Assembly (NCBI GenBank): GCA_017419405.1
Contig: JAFOLH010000006.1
Coordinates: 62,001-126,000, forward strand
Direction of reading: 5' to 3'
From: Renibacterium sp.
GTDB lineage: Bacteria; Actinomycetota; Actinomycetes; Actinomycetales; Micrococcaceae
DNA length: 64,000 nucleotides
Below are positions 52,629 to 61,426 of the stretch, piece by piece. Position numbers and translations under genes: made by a program. Numbering within the stretch: position 1 is the stretch's first letter; each line of letters starts with the position of its first letter. The notes beneath the pieces were generated by a model. The model saw only the letters and a list, made by a program, of their open reading frames with translations. It was not told where the DNA came from and did not search any database.

Positions 52629-52745
52629 GGCAAAACCTTTGCCCGAAAGGACAGCCGGGTGGACGTTCCGGAGCCCGCGGCACCGGCCTAAGGTCAACAT
52701 TGGCCCGCACTATCCGCTGCGCGGGCACCGCCTACAGGAGAGCAC

Positions 52746-54029
52746 ATGACCACCATCGCCACCCTTGACTCGACCCCGGTCACCCTGACCCCAGGGGAAC
52801 GGGCAACGGTAGAGCTCGATATCCGGAACGACGACGCCATTGTCGAGGAATACCGTTTCGAAGTCCTCGGATTGCTCGCCGAACACTGCACCGTCGAGCC
52901 GAAGGCGATTTCGGTCTATCCCGGACAAAGCGAAACCGTCACACTGAATTTCGCGCCGCCGCAGGACTTCGCAATCCCAGCCGGCCCGGTGGCCTACGGG
53001 GTCCGGGTACTGCCCAGCGAGCATCCGGAGGCGGCGGTGCTTCCGGAGGGCGAGATCAGCATCGCCGCCTTCACCGCGGTGACCGCGGAATTGTTGCCGC
53101 GTACCAGCCGCGGTCGCGGCTCCGGAAAGCACCGGGTTGCCGTGGACAACCGTGGCAATATTCCGATTTCGGTGCAGTTTTCCGGCACCGACCGGCAAGG
53201 TGCCCTGGATTTCCGATGGAATCCGGAGACCGTCGAAATTGCTCCCGGGACCGTGGCTTTCGTGGACCTGGCGGTCAAACCCGTCGAGGGTCTGATCCGC
53301 GGCGAAGCGATCACGCATCCCTTCACGGTCGGCGTCCAACCGGTCGGCGGCGAAGAGATCGTGCTCGACGGGAGCCACCTGCAGGAGCCTTCGATGCCAG
53401 GTTGGCTGCCCAAGGCGCTGCTCGGTGTGGTCGGCGCAGCCGCGCTGCTGGCGCTCGCTTGGTTCTTCCTGCTCAAACCGACCATCGAATCCGCGGCCAA
53501 GGACGCGATCCAAGCCAGTGTGCAACAAGCGAACCAGAAGGCCGAGGGCGCCAAAGATTCGGCCCAGCTGGCCAAGGACGCTGCCCAGGCCGCATCGGAC
53601 TCAGCCAACAAAGTCAATGCCCAAGCCGGCAAGCCACCGGTGGCGATCAGCACGTCGCCATTCAACCAGCGGTTGGAAACCCAGACCAAGGCCGGCAGCC
53701 AGAGCGAGGTCGAGCTCACGGTACCGGATCGCAGCACCATCAAGCTGACCGATCTCTCGTTGAGCAATCCGCAAGGCGACTTCGGCCGTTTGGCGATCAG
53801 CCTGGTCAACCCGGACGGCAGCCGGCAGAAACTCTTCGACTTCGGCATGGAGAACTTCCGCAATGCGGACCAGCACGTCGGCACCCCGATCGAATTCGCC
53901 CAGGGCCAAAAGATCGTGATGAGCGTGACCTGCAACAAAGTGGGCAATCCGCCGAATGCGCCGAGCCAGCCGGACGGATGCGATACCGGTGCCCTGTTCG
54001 TCGGCACCCAGACCACGGTCAAGCCGTAG
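52746..54029 (+). CDS. Membrane protein with Ig-like domains, divergent CIS operon
   Basis: A 427-residue protein. Two beta-sandwich-like modules precede the membrane (about 5-105, LTPGERATVELDIRNDDAIVEE, and 110-215). One hydrophobic segment (about 222-245, LPKALLGVVGAAALLALAWFF) is followed by an Ala-rich coiled-coil stretch (about 250-295) and a C-terminal beta domain. Genes of this kind, sometimes called hydrolytic proteins, occur beside CIS clusters, but no catalytic motif is visible. CAGGAGA precedes the ATG. The PAAR gene starts four bases after its stop. Confidence 0.8.
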   Translation: MTTIATLDSTPVTLTPGERATVELDIRNDDAIVEEYRFEVLGLLAEHCTVEPKAISVYPGQSETVTLNFAPPQDFAIPAGPVAYGVRVLPSEHPEAAVLPEGEISIAAFTAVTAELLPRTSRGRGSGKHRVAVDNRGNIPISVQFSGTDRQGALDFRWNPETVEIAPGTVAFVDLAVKPVEGLIRGEAITHPFTVGVQPVGGEEIVLDGSHLQEPSMPGWLPKALLGVVGAAALLALAWFFLLKPTIESAAKDAIQASVQQANQKAEGAKDSAQLAKDAAQAASDSANKVNAQAGKPPVAISTSPFNQRLETQTKAGSQSEVELTVPDRSTIKLTDLSLSNPQGDFGRLAISLVNPDGSRQKLFDFGMENFRNADQHVGTPIEFAQGQKIVMSVTCNKVGNPPNAPSQPDGCDTGALFVGTQTTVKP

Positions 54030-54033
54030 CCAG

Positions 54034-54351
54034 ATGCCCAGCGGACCCGCCCTGCGTGCCGGGGACACCTGCCTCTGCAGCCTTTCCGACGGACCCAAAC
54101 CGCACCTCGGCGGACCCTTGACCCCGGCCGCCGCGGTGGCCACCGTGCTGATCGGCGGCGCGCCCGCCGCGGTGGCGAACCAGATTCCGGGCAGCATCCC
54201 CTGCGTCTCCCCGGTGCCGAACGGCATCGCCCAAGGCAGCGCCACGGTGTTCATCGGCGGCTATCCGGCTGCCCGGGTCGCTGATCTGTCCCTGCACGGG
54301 CAACCGATCATGCCCGGGCCCGGGTGCCCCACCGTGATCATTTCCGGATGA
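54034..54351 (+). CDS. CIS spike tip, PAAR-like protein
   Basis: A 105-residue protein with the PAAR-type pattern of repeated short strands: RAGDTCLCS, ATVLIGGAPAAVANQ, SATVFIGGYPAARVADLSLHGQPIMPG and CPTVIISG. It should sharpen the VgrG-like spike. It is encoded on the opposite strand from the rest of the particle, 16 kb from the VgrG-like gene, and directly behind the membrane protein gene. Confidence 0.9.
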   Translation: MPSGPALRAGDTCLCSLSDGPKPHLGGPLTPAAAVATVLIGGAPAAVANQIPGSIPCVSPVPNGIAQGSATVFIGGYPAARVADLSLHGQPIMPGPGCPTVIISG

Positions 54352-54388
54352 TTGCCCGGCTTCGGCGCCGCCATGGAACAATTGCTCC

Positions 54389-57010
54389 ATGGCTGAAAAT
54401 ATTCCGGGTACAGACACGCCCGCATCGACCGCAGTGAACTCGGTTCCGGACAAGCCGGCGTTGGAAGGCTTGGAAACCAAGCTCGCCACCCGCTGGCGCG
54501 AGGAAGGAACGTACGTCTTCGAACCGGAGACCAGCAGGGATCAGGTCTTCTCGATCGACACTCCCCCGCCGACGGCGTCCGGATCGCTGCACGTCGGGCA
54601 CATGTTCTCCTACACGCAGACCGACGTGATCGCCCGGTTCCAGCGGATGCGCGGCAAAAACGTGTTTTACCCGCTGGGCTGGGACGACAACGGCCTGCCC
54701 ACGGAACGCCGGGTGCAGAACTACTACGGCGTGCGTTGCAATCCGGCGACTCCCTACGACCCGGACTTCGCCCCGCCGGCCGAACCGGCCAAGAACGAAC
54801 GGGATTTCATCCAAATCTCCCGGCGGAACTTCATCGAGCTCTGCGAAGAACTCGCCGTCGACGATGAAAAGGTCTTCGAAGACCTGTTCAGCACGCTCGG
54901 CCTCTCCGTCGATTGGAATCTGACTTACCGCACGATCGACGATGTCTCCCGGGCAGTGAGCCAGCGGGCGTTCCTGGCCAACCTCGCGGCCGGCGACGCC
55001 TATCTGGCCGAAGCCCCGACGCTCTGGGACGTCACCTTCCGCACCGCGGTCGCCCAAGCGGAACTGGAAGACCGGGAACGCCCTGGCGCCTTCCACCGGG
55101 TCGCCTTCCACCGGCCGGACGGCACGGACGTCCATATCGAGACCACCCGTCCGGAACTGATCCCCGCCGCGGTAGCCCTCGTGGCCCACCCCGACGACGA
55201 GCGCTACCAACCGCTTTTCGGCAGCACTGTGACCTCGCCGCTGTTCGGCGTCGAACTCGAAGTCAAGGCGCACCCCCTGGCCAAGCCGGACAAAGGTTCC
55301 GGACTGGTCATGGTCTGCACTTTCGGCGACCTGACCGACGTCACCTGGTGGCGCGAATTGGATCTGCCCACCCGCGCGATCGTCGGACGCGACGGCCGCC
55401 TCTTGGCAGACACCCCGGCCTGGATCACCGGGGCCGGCGTCGCCGCATACGAAACACTGGCCGGCAAGACCACGTTCAGTGCCAAAGAGACGATCGTGCA
55501 GCAGCTGCGCGAAAGCGGCGACCTCGACGGCGAACCGAAGCCGATCGTGCACCCGGTGAACTTCTATGAAAAAGGCGACAAGCCGCTCGAAGTGGTGACT
55601 AGCCGACAGTGGTACATCCGCAACGGCGGCCGGGACGCCGCCCGGCGGGAGAAACTGATCGAGCGGGGCAAGTCGCTGGAATTCCATCCCGCCTTCATGC
55701 GGGCGCGTTATGAAAACTGGGTGGCCGGGCTCAATGGCGATTGGCTGGTCTCCCGGCAACGCTTCTTCGGCGTACCGATCCCGGTCTGGTACCCCTTGGA
55801 CGGGTCCGGCGAACCCGACTACGCCAACCCGATCCTGCCCGCCGACTCGGCCTTGCCGGTCGACCCGGCTGCCGAGCCGGCGCCGGGGTTCAGCGAGGCG
55901 CAGCGCGATCAGCCCGGCGGGTTCAGCGGCGACCCGGATGTCCTGGACACCTGGGCCACTTCTTCGTTGACCCCGCAGATCGTCGGCGGTTGGAGCCGGG
56001 ATGAAAAGCTGTTCGGCAATGTCTTCCCGTTCGACCTGCGCCCGCAAGCCCACGAGATCATCCGTACCTGGCTGTTTTCCAGCATGGTCCGCGCCGACGC
56101 GCTGCAGGACGCCACACCCTGGCGGCACGCGCCGATCTCCGGTTGGGTCTTGGACCCGGATCGCAAGAAGATGTCCAAATCCAAGGGCAATGTGGTGGTT
56201 CCCACCGACACCTTGGAGCAGTTCGGCGCGGACGCGGTGCGCTATTGGGCGGCCTCGGCGCGCTTGGGCGTGGACACCGCGTTCGACGTCGGGCAAATCA
56301 AAATCGGCCGCCGCTTGGCGATCAAACTGCTCAATGCGTCGAAGTTCGTGCTCAATCTGGGCGCTACCGAAGCCAATGTGCTCAACGCGGAAGAAACCCC
56401 CGCATCGGGGACCCTGATCAATCCTCTGGACAAGGCGCTCCTGGCCCAACTGGCCGATGTGGTCGATCGGGCCACCAGCGCCTTCGAATCCTACGAGTTC
56501 GCCCGCGGACTGCAACTGACCGAAAGCTTCTTCTGGTCGTTCACCGACGACTACGTGGAACTGATCAAAGATCGCGCCTACGGGGCTGCCGGCCAAGCCG
56601 AACAGGCCAGCGTGCTGGCCGCATTGGCGACCACCTTGGATTCCTTGTTGCGCCTGTTCGCACCATTCCTGCCCTTCGCCACTGAAGAGGTCTGGTCCTG
56701 GTGGCGAACCGGCTCAGTGCACCAGGCCAGCTGGCCCGAAGCCGTGCGGTTGGGCGAAGGCGATTTGAGCATGCTCGGCACCCTCGGTGCGGCGCTGAGC
56801 GGGTTGCGGAAAGCCAAGTCCGAGGCCAAGGTGAAACAACGCACCGAGGTGCTCAGTGCCCGGATCGGAGCCCCCGCCGGCCAGCTGCGCCAGGTGCAGG
56901 ACGGATTGGCCGATCTCAAAGCGGCGGCCAATGCCCGGGACCTGACCCTGGTCGAAGCCGATGAACTCGCCGTCGACGAAGTAAGGCTCGCTGAAGCCGA
57001 ACTCGGCTGA
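54389..57010 (+). CDS. valS: Valyl-tRNA synthetase
   Basis: Class I synthetase of 873 residues. PPPTASGSLHVGHMF carries HIGH and DRKKMSKSKGN the KMSKS loop; WDDNGLPTERR and ETTRPELIPAAVALVAHPDDERY (editing domain) are also clear. The end has a coiled-coil-like arm (RKAKSEAKVKQRTEVLSA). It starts 37 bases after the PAAR gene on the same strand; I see no T-box. A long hairpin follows it. Confidence 0.96.
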   Translation: MAENIPGTDTPASTAVNSVPDKPALEGLETKLATRWREEGTYVFEPETSRDQVFSIDTPPPTASGSLHVGHMFSYTQTDVIARFQRMRGKNVFYPLGWDDNGLPTERRVQNYYGVRCNPATPYDPDFAPPAEPAKNERDFIQISRRNFIELCEELAVDDEKVFEDLFSTLGLSVDWNLTYRTIDDVSRAVSQRAFLANLAAGDAYLAEAPTLWDVTFRTAVAQAELEDRERPGAFHRVAFHRPDGTDVHIETTRPELIPAAVALVAHPDDERYQPLFGSTVTSPLFGVELEVKAHPLAKPDKGSGLVMVCTFGDLTDVTWWRELDLPTRAIVGRDGRLLADTPAWITGAGVAAYETLAGKTTFSAKETIVQQLRESGDLDGEPKPIVHPVNFYEKGDKPLEVVTSRQWYIRNGGRDAARREKLIERGKSLEFHPAFMRARYENWVAGLNGDWLVSRQRFFGVPIPVWYPLDGSGEPDYANPILPADSALPVDPAAEPAPGFSEAQRDQPGGFSGDPDVLDTWATSSLTPQIVGGWSRDEKLFGNVFPFDLRPQAHEIIRTWLFSSMVRADALQDATPWRHAPISGWVLDPDRKKMSKSKGNVVVPTDTLEQFGADAVRYWAASARLGVDTAFDVGQIKIGRRLAIKLLNASKFVLNLGATEANVLNAEETPASGTLINPLDKALLAQLADVVDRATSAFESYEFARGLQLTESFFWSFTDDYVELIKDRAYGAAGQAEQASVLAALATTLDSLLRLFAPFLPFATEEVWSWWRTGSVHQASWPEAVRLGEGDLSMLGTLGAALSGLRKAKSEAKVKQRTEVLSARIGAPAGQLRQVQDGLADLKAAANARDLTLVEADELAVDEVRLAEAELG

Positions 57011-57018
57011 ACCACCAC

Positions 57019-57059
57019 GGCGAACGGCGCAGCAGCCCATGGCTGCTGCGCCGTTCGCC
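57019..57059. terminator. Long hairpin between convergent valS and DsbA-like genes
   Basis: A perfect 19-bp inverted repeat (57019-57037 with 57041-57059; arm begins GGCGAACGGCGCAGCAGCC) with a 3-base loop. There is no clear U-tract on either strand. It lies between two converging genes and probably acts as a bidirectional terminator or mRNA end. Confidence 0.75.
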
Positions 57060-57071
57060 ATTAACCGCGGT

Positions 57072-57716
57072 TCAGCCGAATTGCGGCGATTCGGTGCGGC
57101 TGCGCTTGATCTCGAAGAAGTACGGGAAGCCGGCCAAGGTCACGGTCGCGTCCCACAGCCGACCGGCGTCTTCGCCGCGCGGGATCCGGGTGATCACCGG
57201 GCCGAAGAACGCGGTTCCGTTGAAGGCGACCACCGGAGTGCCTACTTCTTGGCCGACCCGGGAAATCCCGTCTTCGTGACTGGCCCGGAGTTCGGCGTCG
57301 AAGGTGTCTTTGTGCGCGTATTCGGCCAGCTCGGCGGGCAGTCCGGCTTCCGCCAGGCCCAATCTGATCGCCTCGTCGTAATCGTCGATGCCGTTATGGT
57401 GGATTTGGCTGCCGATCGCGTCGTACAACGGTTTGACTGCTTCGTCGCCGTGCAACTGCTGCGCCGCGATCACCACACGTACCGGGCCCCATCCTTTGCC
57501 CATCAGGGACTTGTATTTCTCGGACAAGCCGTCGCGGCCTTCGTTCAAGACCGACAGGCTCATCACATGCCAGGTCACGCTGATTCCGCGGACTTTTTCC
57601 ACTTCACCGATCCACCGCGAGGTCACCCACGCGAAGGGGCAGAGCGGGTCGAACCAAAAATCTGCCTGGTTGCCGACCGGCGTCTGTTCGGCAGTTGCCA
57701 CAGCGGTCTCAGTCAT
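57072..57716 (-). CDS. DsbA-family protein, mycothiol-dependent nitroreductase type (monothiol)
   Basis: A 214-residue thioredoxin-fold protein of the group typified by M. tuberculosis Rv2466c. The active site reads FWFDPLCPFAW: Cys26 is kept, but the second Cys of CPxC is Ala29. GVPVVAFNG-like cis-Pro (VGTPVVAFNG) and the helical insert are present. It has no signal peptide, so it is cytoplasmic. In Rv2466c both cysteines are present, so this copy would work by a monothiol mechanism, perhaps with mycothiol. Confidence 0.87.
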   Translation of the reverse strand: MTETAVATAEQTPVGNQADFWFDPLCPFAWVTSRWIGEVEKVRGISVTWHVMSLSVLNEGRDGLSEKYKSLMGKGWGPVRVVIAAQQLHGDEAVKPLYDAIGSQIHHNGIDDYDEAIRLGLAEAGLPAELAEYAHKDTFDAELRASHEDGISRVGQEVGTPVVAFNGTAFFGPVITRIPRGEDAGRLWDATVTLAGFPYFFEIKRSRTESPQFG

Positions 57717-57826
57717 GAAGCGATCTCCTCGTGGGTGGGGGTGTTGACTCTGTCAATAACGCACATCTTCGCCCGGGCATTCCGAGGCTCGGGACAGGTT
57801 TCGGAGCGCAAGCCGGCAGCCGCTGA

Positions 57827-58435
57827 CTAGGCCTGGAAGGTATCCCGGCCTTCCTTGACGTTGATCAAGACCGCTTTCACCATTTTGTCCTGCCAGGACT
57901 GGTTCCAGCCGCTCTGCGTATCGAACAAGGGCGAAAGCCAGAACAGCAGCCCCAGAATGCCGCCGGTGAACTGGTTGCCCAAGATCAGCACCGCGTTGCG
58001 GAGCAAAGCCAGCTTCCAGCCCACCGGCTGTCCGGTGTGCACCGAAACCAGGCGCAGGCCCAGGATCCGCATGCCGGGCGTCTGCCCTTTGACCGCGATG
58101 AACCAGGAGAAGACCACAAAATAGACCAGCATCGCGAGGGCGAACACTCCCACGACGATGAGCATGCTCCCCATGAGCTGGCTGAATTGCTGTTCCTGGG
58201 CGCCTTCGCTGAGACCGCGAGGCTGGGCCATGACGTTGAAAAGGTTCATGAAATACGGGATCAACCCGAGCAGGGTCAGAATCATGATCGGAATCCCGAA
58301 GATCAAACCGTCCAGGAGCCAATACAGGATCTGGTTGGTCGCACTGGCCGGCCGGGTACCGCTGAGCGGATGCTGCGGCGGAGCATAGCCGGGGTTCGGC
58401 TGTCCGTCTCCTGATCCGGGCTGGTACTGGCTCAT
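57827..58435 (-). CDS. RDD-family membrane protein
   Basis: A 202-residue membrane protein with three to four hydrophobic segments. [18 protein letters not shown] and [32 protein letters not shown] are the RDD-domain segments; the Pro/Gln-rich N-terminus is disordered. RDD proteins have been linked to ion transport, with no role known here. The ATG overlaps the clpX stop by four bases. Confidence 0.88.
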   Translation of the reverse strand: MSQYQPGSGDGQPNPGYAPPQHPLSGTRPASATNQILYWLLDGLIFGIPIMILTLLGLIPYFMNLFNVMAQPRGLSEGAQEQQFSQLMGSMLIVVGVFALAMLVYFVVFSWFIAVKGQTPGMRILGLRLVSVHTGQPVGWKLALLRNAVLILGNQFTGGILGLLFWLSPLFDTQSGWNQSWQDKMVKAVLINVKEGRDTFQA

Positions 58436-59715
58436 GCAGACTTATTGCGCCGCTTGGCCACCACGTCGTGCGGAATCAGCGTCGGCTGGCCGCCTTCGCG
58501 GACTACGTCGGCGGTGACCACGGCCGAAGCGATGTCTTCCCGGCTGGGCAGCTCGAACATCACCGGCAGCAGGACTTCTTCCATGATCGCGCGCAGTCCA
58601 CGGGCACCGGTACCGCGTTCCAGGGCCTGGTCTGCAATCGCTTCGAGCGCATCGTCTTCGAAGACCAAGTCGACGCCGTCCAGGTGGAACATCTTCTGGT
58701 ACTGCTTGACCAAAGCGTTCTTGGGCTCGGTCAGAATCTGCATCAAAGCCGGCCGATCCAGATGCGAGACCGTGGTGATCACCGGCAATCGGCCGATGAA
58801 TTCCGGAATCAAACCGAATTTGAGCAGGTCTTCGGGCATCACATCGCCGTAACCCAATTCGTCCTCGGCCAGCGCGCCCAACGGAGCGCCGAACCCGATG
58901 CCCTTCTTCCCGGCCCGGGCACCGATGATCTCCTCCAAACCGGCGAAGGCTCCGGCCACGATGAAGAGCACATTGGTGGTGTCGATCTGGATGAACTCCT
59001 GGTGCGGATGCTTCCGGCCGCCCTGCGGCGGCACCGAAGCCACCGTGCCTTCGAGGATCTTCAACAGCGCTTGCTGCACGCCTTCGCCGGATACGTCGCG
59101 GGTGATCGACGGGTTCTCGCTCTTGCGTGAAATCTTGTCGATCTCGTCGATGTAGATGATGCCCTGTTCGGCCTTTTTGACGTCATAGTCGGCGGCCTGG
59201 ATGAGTTTGAGCAGAATGTTCTCGACGTCTTCGCCGACATAGCCGGCTTCGGTCAGGGCGGTCGCGTCAGCTACCGCGAAGGGAACATTGAGCCGCCGAG
59301 CCAAAGTCTGCGCCAAATAGGTTTTGCCGCAGCCGGTGGGCCCGATCAAGAGGATATTCGATTTCGAGATTTCCACCTCGTCGTGCAGGCTGCTGTCCGC
59401 AAGCACCGACCCTTTGGACCCAGCCTGGATCCGCTTGTAGTGGTTGTAGACGGCCACCGAAAGCGAGCGTTTTGCCGGTTCCTGGCCGATCACGTATTCC
59501 TGCAGGAAGTTGAAGATCTCCTTGGGCTTGGGCAATTCAAACTGTCCCAGATCCGCCACTTCGGCAAGTTCTTCTTCGATGATCTCGTTGCACAACTCGA
59601 TGCACTCGTCGCAGATGTAGACGCCTGGTCCGGCAATCAGCTTGCGAACCTGCTTCTGACTCTTTCCGCAGAAAGAGCACTTGAGCAGATCTGTGCTCTC
59701 ACCCATACGAGCCAT
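58432..59715 (-). CDS. clpX: ATP-dependent Clp protease ATP-binding subunit ClpX
   Basis: AAA+ unfoldase that feeds substrates to ClpP. The N-terminal zinc-binding domain has CSFCGK (Cys13/16) and CDEC (Cys35/38); Walker A is [11 protein letters not shown], Walker [11 protein letters not shown], and the ClpP-contact loop IGFGAPLG is present. It is 427 residues long from ATG 59715, with GGAGG upstream. It is 143 bases downstream of clpP2. Confidence 0.97.
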   Translation of the reverse strand: MARMGESTDLLKCSFCGKSQKQVRKLIAGPGVYICDECIELCNEIIEEELAEVADLGQFELPKPKEIFNFLQEYVIGQEPAKRSLSVAVYNHYKRIQAGSKGSVLADSSLHDEVEISKSNILLIGPTGCGKTYLAQTLARRLNVPFAVADATALTEAGYVGEDVENILLKLIQAADYDVKKAEQGIIYIDEIDKISRKSENPSITRDVSGEGVQQALLKILEGTVASVPPQGGRKHPHQEFIQIDTTNVLFIVAGAFAGLEEIIGARAGKKGIGFGAPLGALAEDELGYGDVMPEDLLKFGLIPEFIGRLPVITTVSHLDRPALMQILTEPKNALVKQYQKMFHLDGVDLVFEDDALEAIADQALERGTGARGLRAIMEEVLLPVMFELPSREDIASAVVTADVVREGGQPTLIPHDVVAKRRNKSA

Positions 59716-59858
59716 CGTGTTTTCCTCCACAGCTGTTGACGACTACTTTCCACTCTAGGCCAAATCTCCGCCGATGGAATGCCAGACGCCGGGGTGTCCA
59801 GTTATTCTGAACCCCCCGGCGTCGTTGGCCCGATTCCGGACCGGCATCCGTCCGGTGA

Positions 59859-60542
59859 CTATTTGGTAATCGCGGTGGCCTTGATCTTCCGCGACTCGAG
59901 CACCTGGTCGATCAAACCGTAGTCCATCGCCTCTGCAGCGGTCAGGATTTTGTCCCGCTCGATGTCGTTGTTGAGCTGCTCCGGGGTGCGGCCGGAGTGC
60001 GAAGCCAAGGTCTCTTCCAACCAGGCGCGCATCCGCATCACTTCGTTCGCCTGGATCTCCAGATCGGACGCCTGGCCGCCCTGGCCGCCGGAAAGCGCGG
60101 GCTGGTGGATCAGCACGCGTGCGTTCGGCAAAGCAAGGCGCTTGCCCGGGGTGCCCGCAGCCAGCAGCACCGCGGCTGCGCTGGCAGCCTGGCCCAGGCA
60201 GACGGTCTGGATTTCCGGGCGGATGTACTGCATCGTGTCGTAGATCGCGGTCATCGCGGTGAACGAACCACCAGGCGAGTTGATGTACAGCGTGATGTCA
60301 CGGTCCGGGTCGGTCGACTCCAGCACCAGCAACTGCGCCATGATGTCGTCTGCGCTGGCATCGTCCACCTGGACGCCCAGGAAGATGATCCGGTCCTCGA
60401 ACAGCTTGGTGTAAGGGTCCTGGCGCTTGAAGCCGTACGGGGTCCGCTCTTCGAACTGCGGAAGGATGTAACGCGAGGTCGGCAGATTCTGCGCGGCGCC
60501 CCAGACGTCGGTTGATCCTGCGGCGGTGAAATTGAGGCTCAT
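59859..60542 (-). CDS. clpP2: ATP-dependent Clp protease proteolytic subunit (ClpP2)
   Basis: A serine peptidase subunit of 227 residues that forms a mixed barrel with ClpP1 in actinobacteria. The catalytic Ser is in [10 protein letters not shown] (Ser121) and His in VLIHQPAL (His146). A longer N-terminal region (about 30 residues ahead of the ClpP fold) is present. AGGAG precedes ATG 60542. It is coupled closely to clpP1 (26 bases). Confidence 0.96.
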   Translation of the reverse strand: MSLNFTAAGSTDVWGAAQNLPTSRYILPQFEERTPYGFKRQDPYTKLFEDRIIFLGVQVDDASADDIMAQLLVLESTDPDRDITLYINSPGGSFTAMTAIYDTMQYIRPEIQTVCLGQAASAAAVLLAAGTPGKRLALPNARVLIHQPALSGGQGGQASDLEIQANEVMRMRAWLEETLASHSGRTPEQLNNDIERDKILTAAEAMDYGLIDQVLESRKIKATAITK

Positions 60543-60568
60543 GATGTTCTCCTGTTGGTCCTTGCCGC

Positions 60569-61204
60569 TTACTTCGCGTTCGTTCCGCCGCCGCCGGCTA
60601 CCGAGCCGGCGTGGGCGCTGATCTTGTCGAAGAAACCGTAGGACAGCGCTTCTTCGGCCGTGAACCACTTGTCACGGTCATTGTCCTTGAGGATCTGTTC
60701 CACGGTCTGCCCGGTCTGCTCGGCGGTGAGTTCCGCCATGACCTTCTTCATGTGCAGGATCAGTTCCGCCTGGATTTTGATATCCGAGGCCGTTCCGCCG
60801 ATTCCGCCGGAAGGCTGGTGCATCAGAATCCGAGCGTTCGGCGTGGCGTAACGCTTGCCCTTGGCACCGGAGGACAGCAAGAACTGGCCCATCGACGCGG
60901 CAAGGCCGGTCGCCACGGTGACCACATCGTTCGGGATGAACTGCATGGTGTCGTAGATCGCCATGCCAGCGGTCACCGATCCGCCGGGCGAATTGATGTA
61001 GAGGTAGATGTCCTTGTCCTGGTCTTCGGACGCCAGGAGCAGGAGCTGGGAACAGATCATGTTCGCATTGTCGTCCCGGACCTCGGAACCGAGCCAGATG
61101 GTGCGCTGCTTGAGCAACCGGTTGTAGACGTAATCGTCCTGGCCGCCCGGGTTAACCGTGGCCATGTGCGGTGCTGCAAATTCTGAGTTTGCCCGTTCAG
61201 TCAT
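60569..61204 (-). CDS. clpP1: ATP-dependent Clp protease proteolytic subunit (ClpP1)
   Basis: A 211-residue partner of ClpP2. The catalytic Ser is in TGLAASMGQ (Ser104), His in LMHQPSGG (His129). The short N-terminus before [14 protein letters not shown] is a propeptide region. AAGGAAG precedes ATG 61204. A ClgR-type operator lies about 90 bases upstream, so the clpP1-clpP2 pair has its own regulated promoter. Confidence 0.96.
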   Translation of the reverse strand: MTERANSEFAAPHMATVNPGGQDDYVYNRLLKQRTIWLGSEVRDDNANMICSQLLLLASEDQDKDIYLYINSPGGSVTAGMAIYDTMQFIPNDVVTVATGLAASMGQFLLSSGAKGKRYATPNARILMHQPSGGIGGTASDIKIQAELILHMKKVMAELTAEQTGQTVEQILKDNDRDKWFTAEEALSYGFFDKISAHAGSVAGGGGTNAK

Positions 61205-61291
61205 GTTTACGCTTCCTTCATTCCGGACCAATGTCGCTATATGGACAGTAGCCGTTCCGGCAGCTGATATCTTCCGCAAAACCGCACTGTT

Positions 61292-61302
61292 CGCTGATGG
61301 CG
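61292..61302 (-). promoter_or_regulatory. ClgR operator upstream of clpP1
   Basis: CGCTGATGGCG at 61292-61302 fits the ClgR core CGCYNANRGCG exactly, with GTT on the left as in the Streptomyces form GTTCGC-N5-GCG; only some outer flanking bases match the full Corynebacterium consensus. It lies about 88 bases before clpP1. ClgR is the known activator of actinobacterial clpP genes. Confidence 0.75.
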
Positions 61303-61344
61303 CATCACGGCTGCCCAGAGCAGAATTCGCGGCTCGGAACCAGC

Positions 61345-61388
61345 CAAAAAGAACGCCGCCGCGCTCCGGTCAGGAGCACGACGGCGGT
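61345..61388 (-). terminator. Terminator after tig
   Basis: On the minus strand a stem formed by ACCGCCGTCGTGCTCC and GGAGCGCGGCGGCGT (with internal mismatches) is followed by TCTTTTT. It lies 40 bases after the tig stop and separates tig from the clpP1 promoter region. Confidence 0.75.
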
Positions 61389-61426
61389 CAGGGTGCTTCG
61401 GTGGGCGGACTCGCCCGGTGGTCGGC

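Noticed and set aside
32525-54351. Prophage explanation for the tail-like genes
   Set aside because: No capsid, terminase, portal, lysis or integrase genes; DUF4157, AAA+ ATPase and DUF4255 genes identify a CIS instead.
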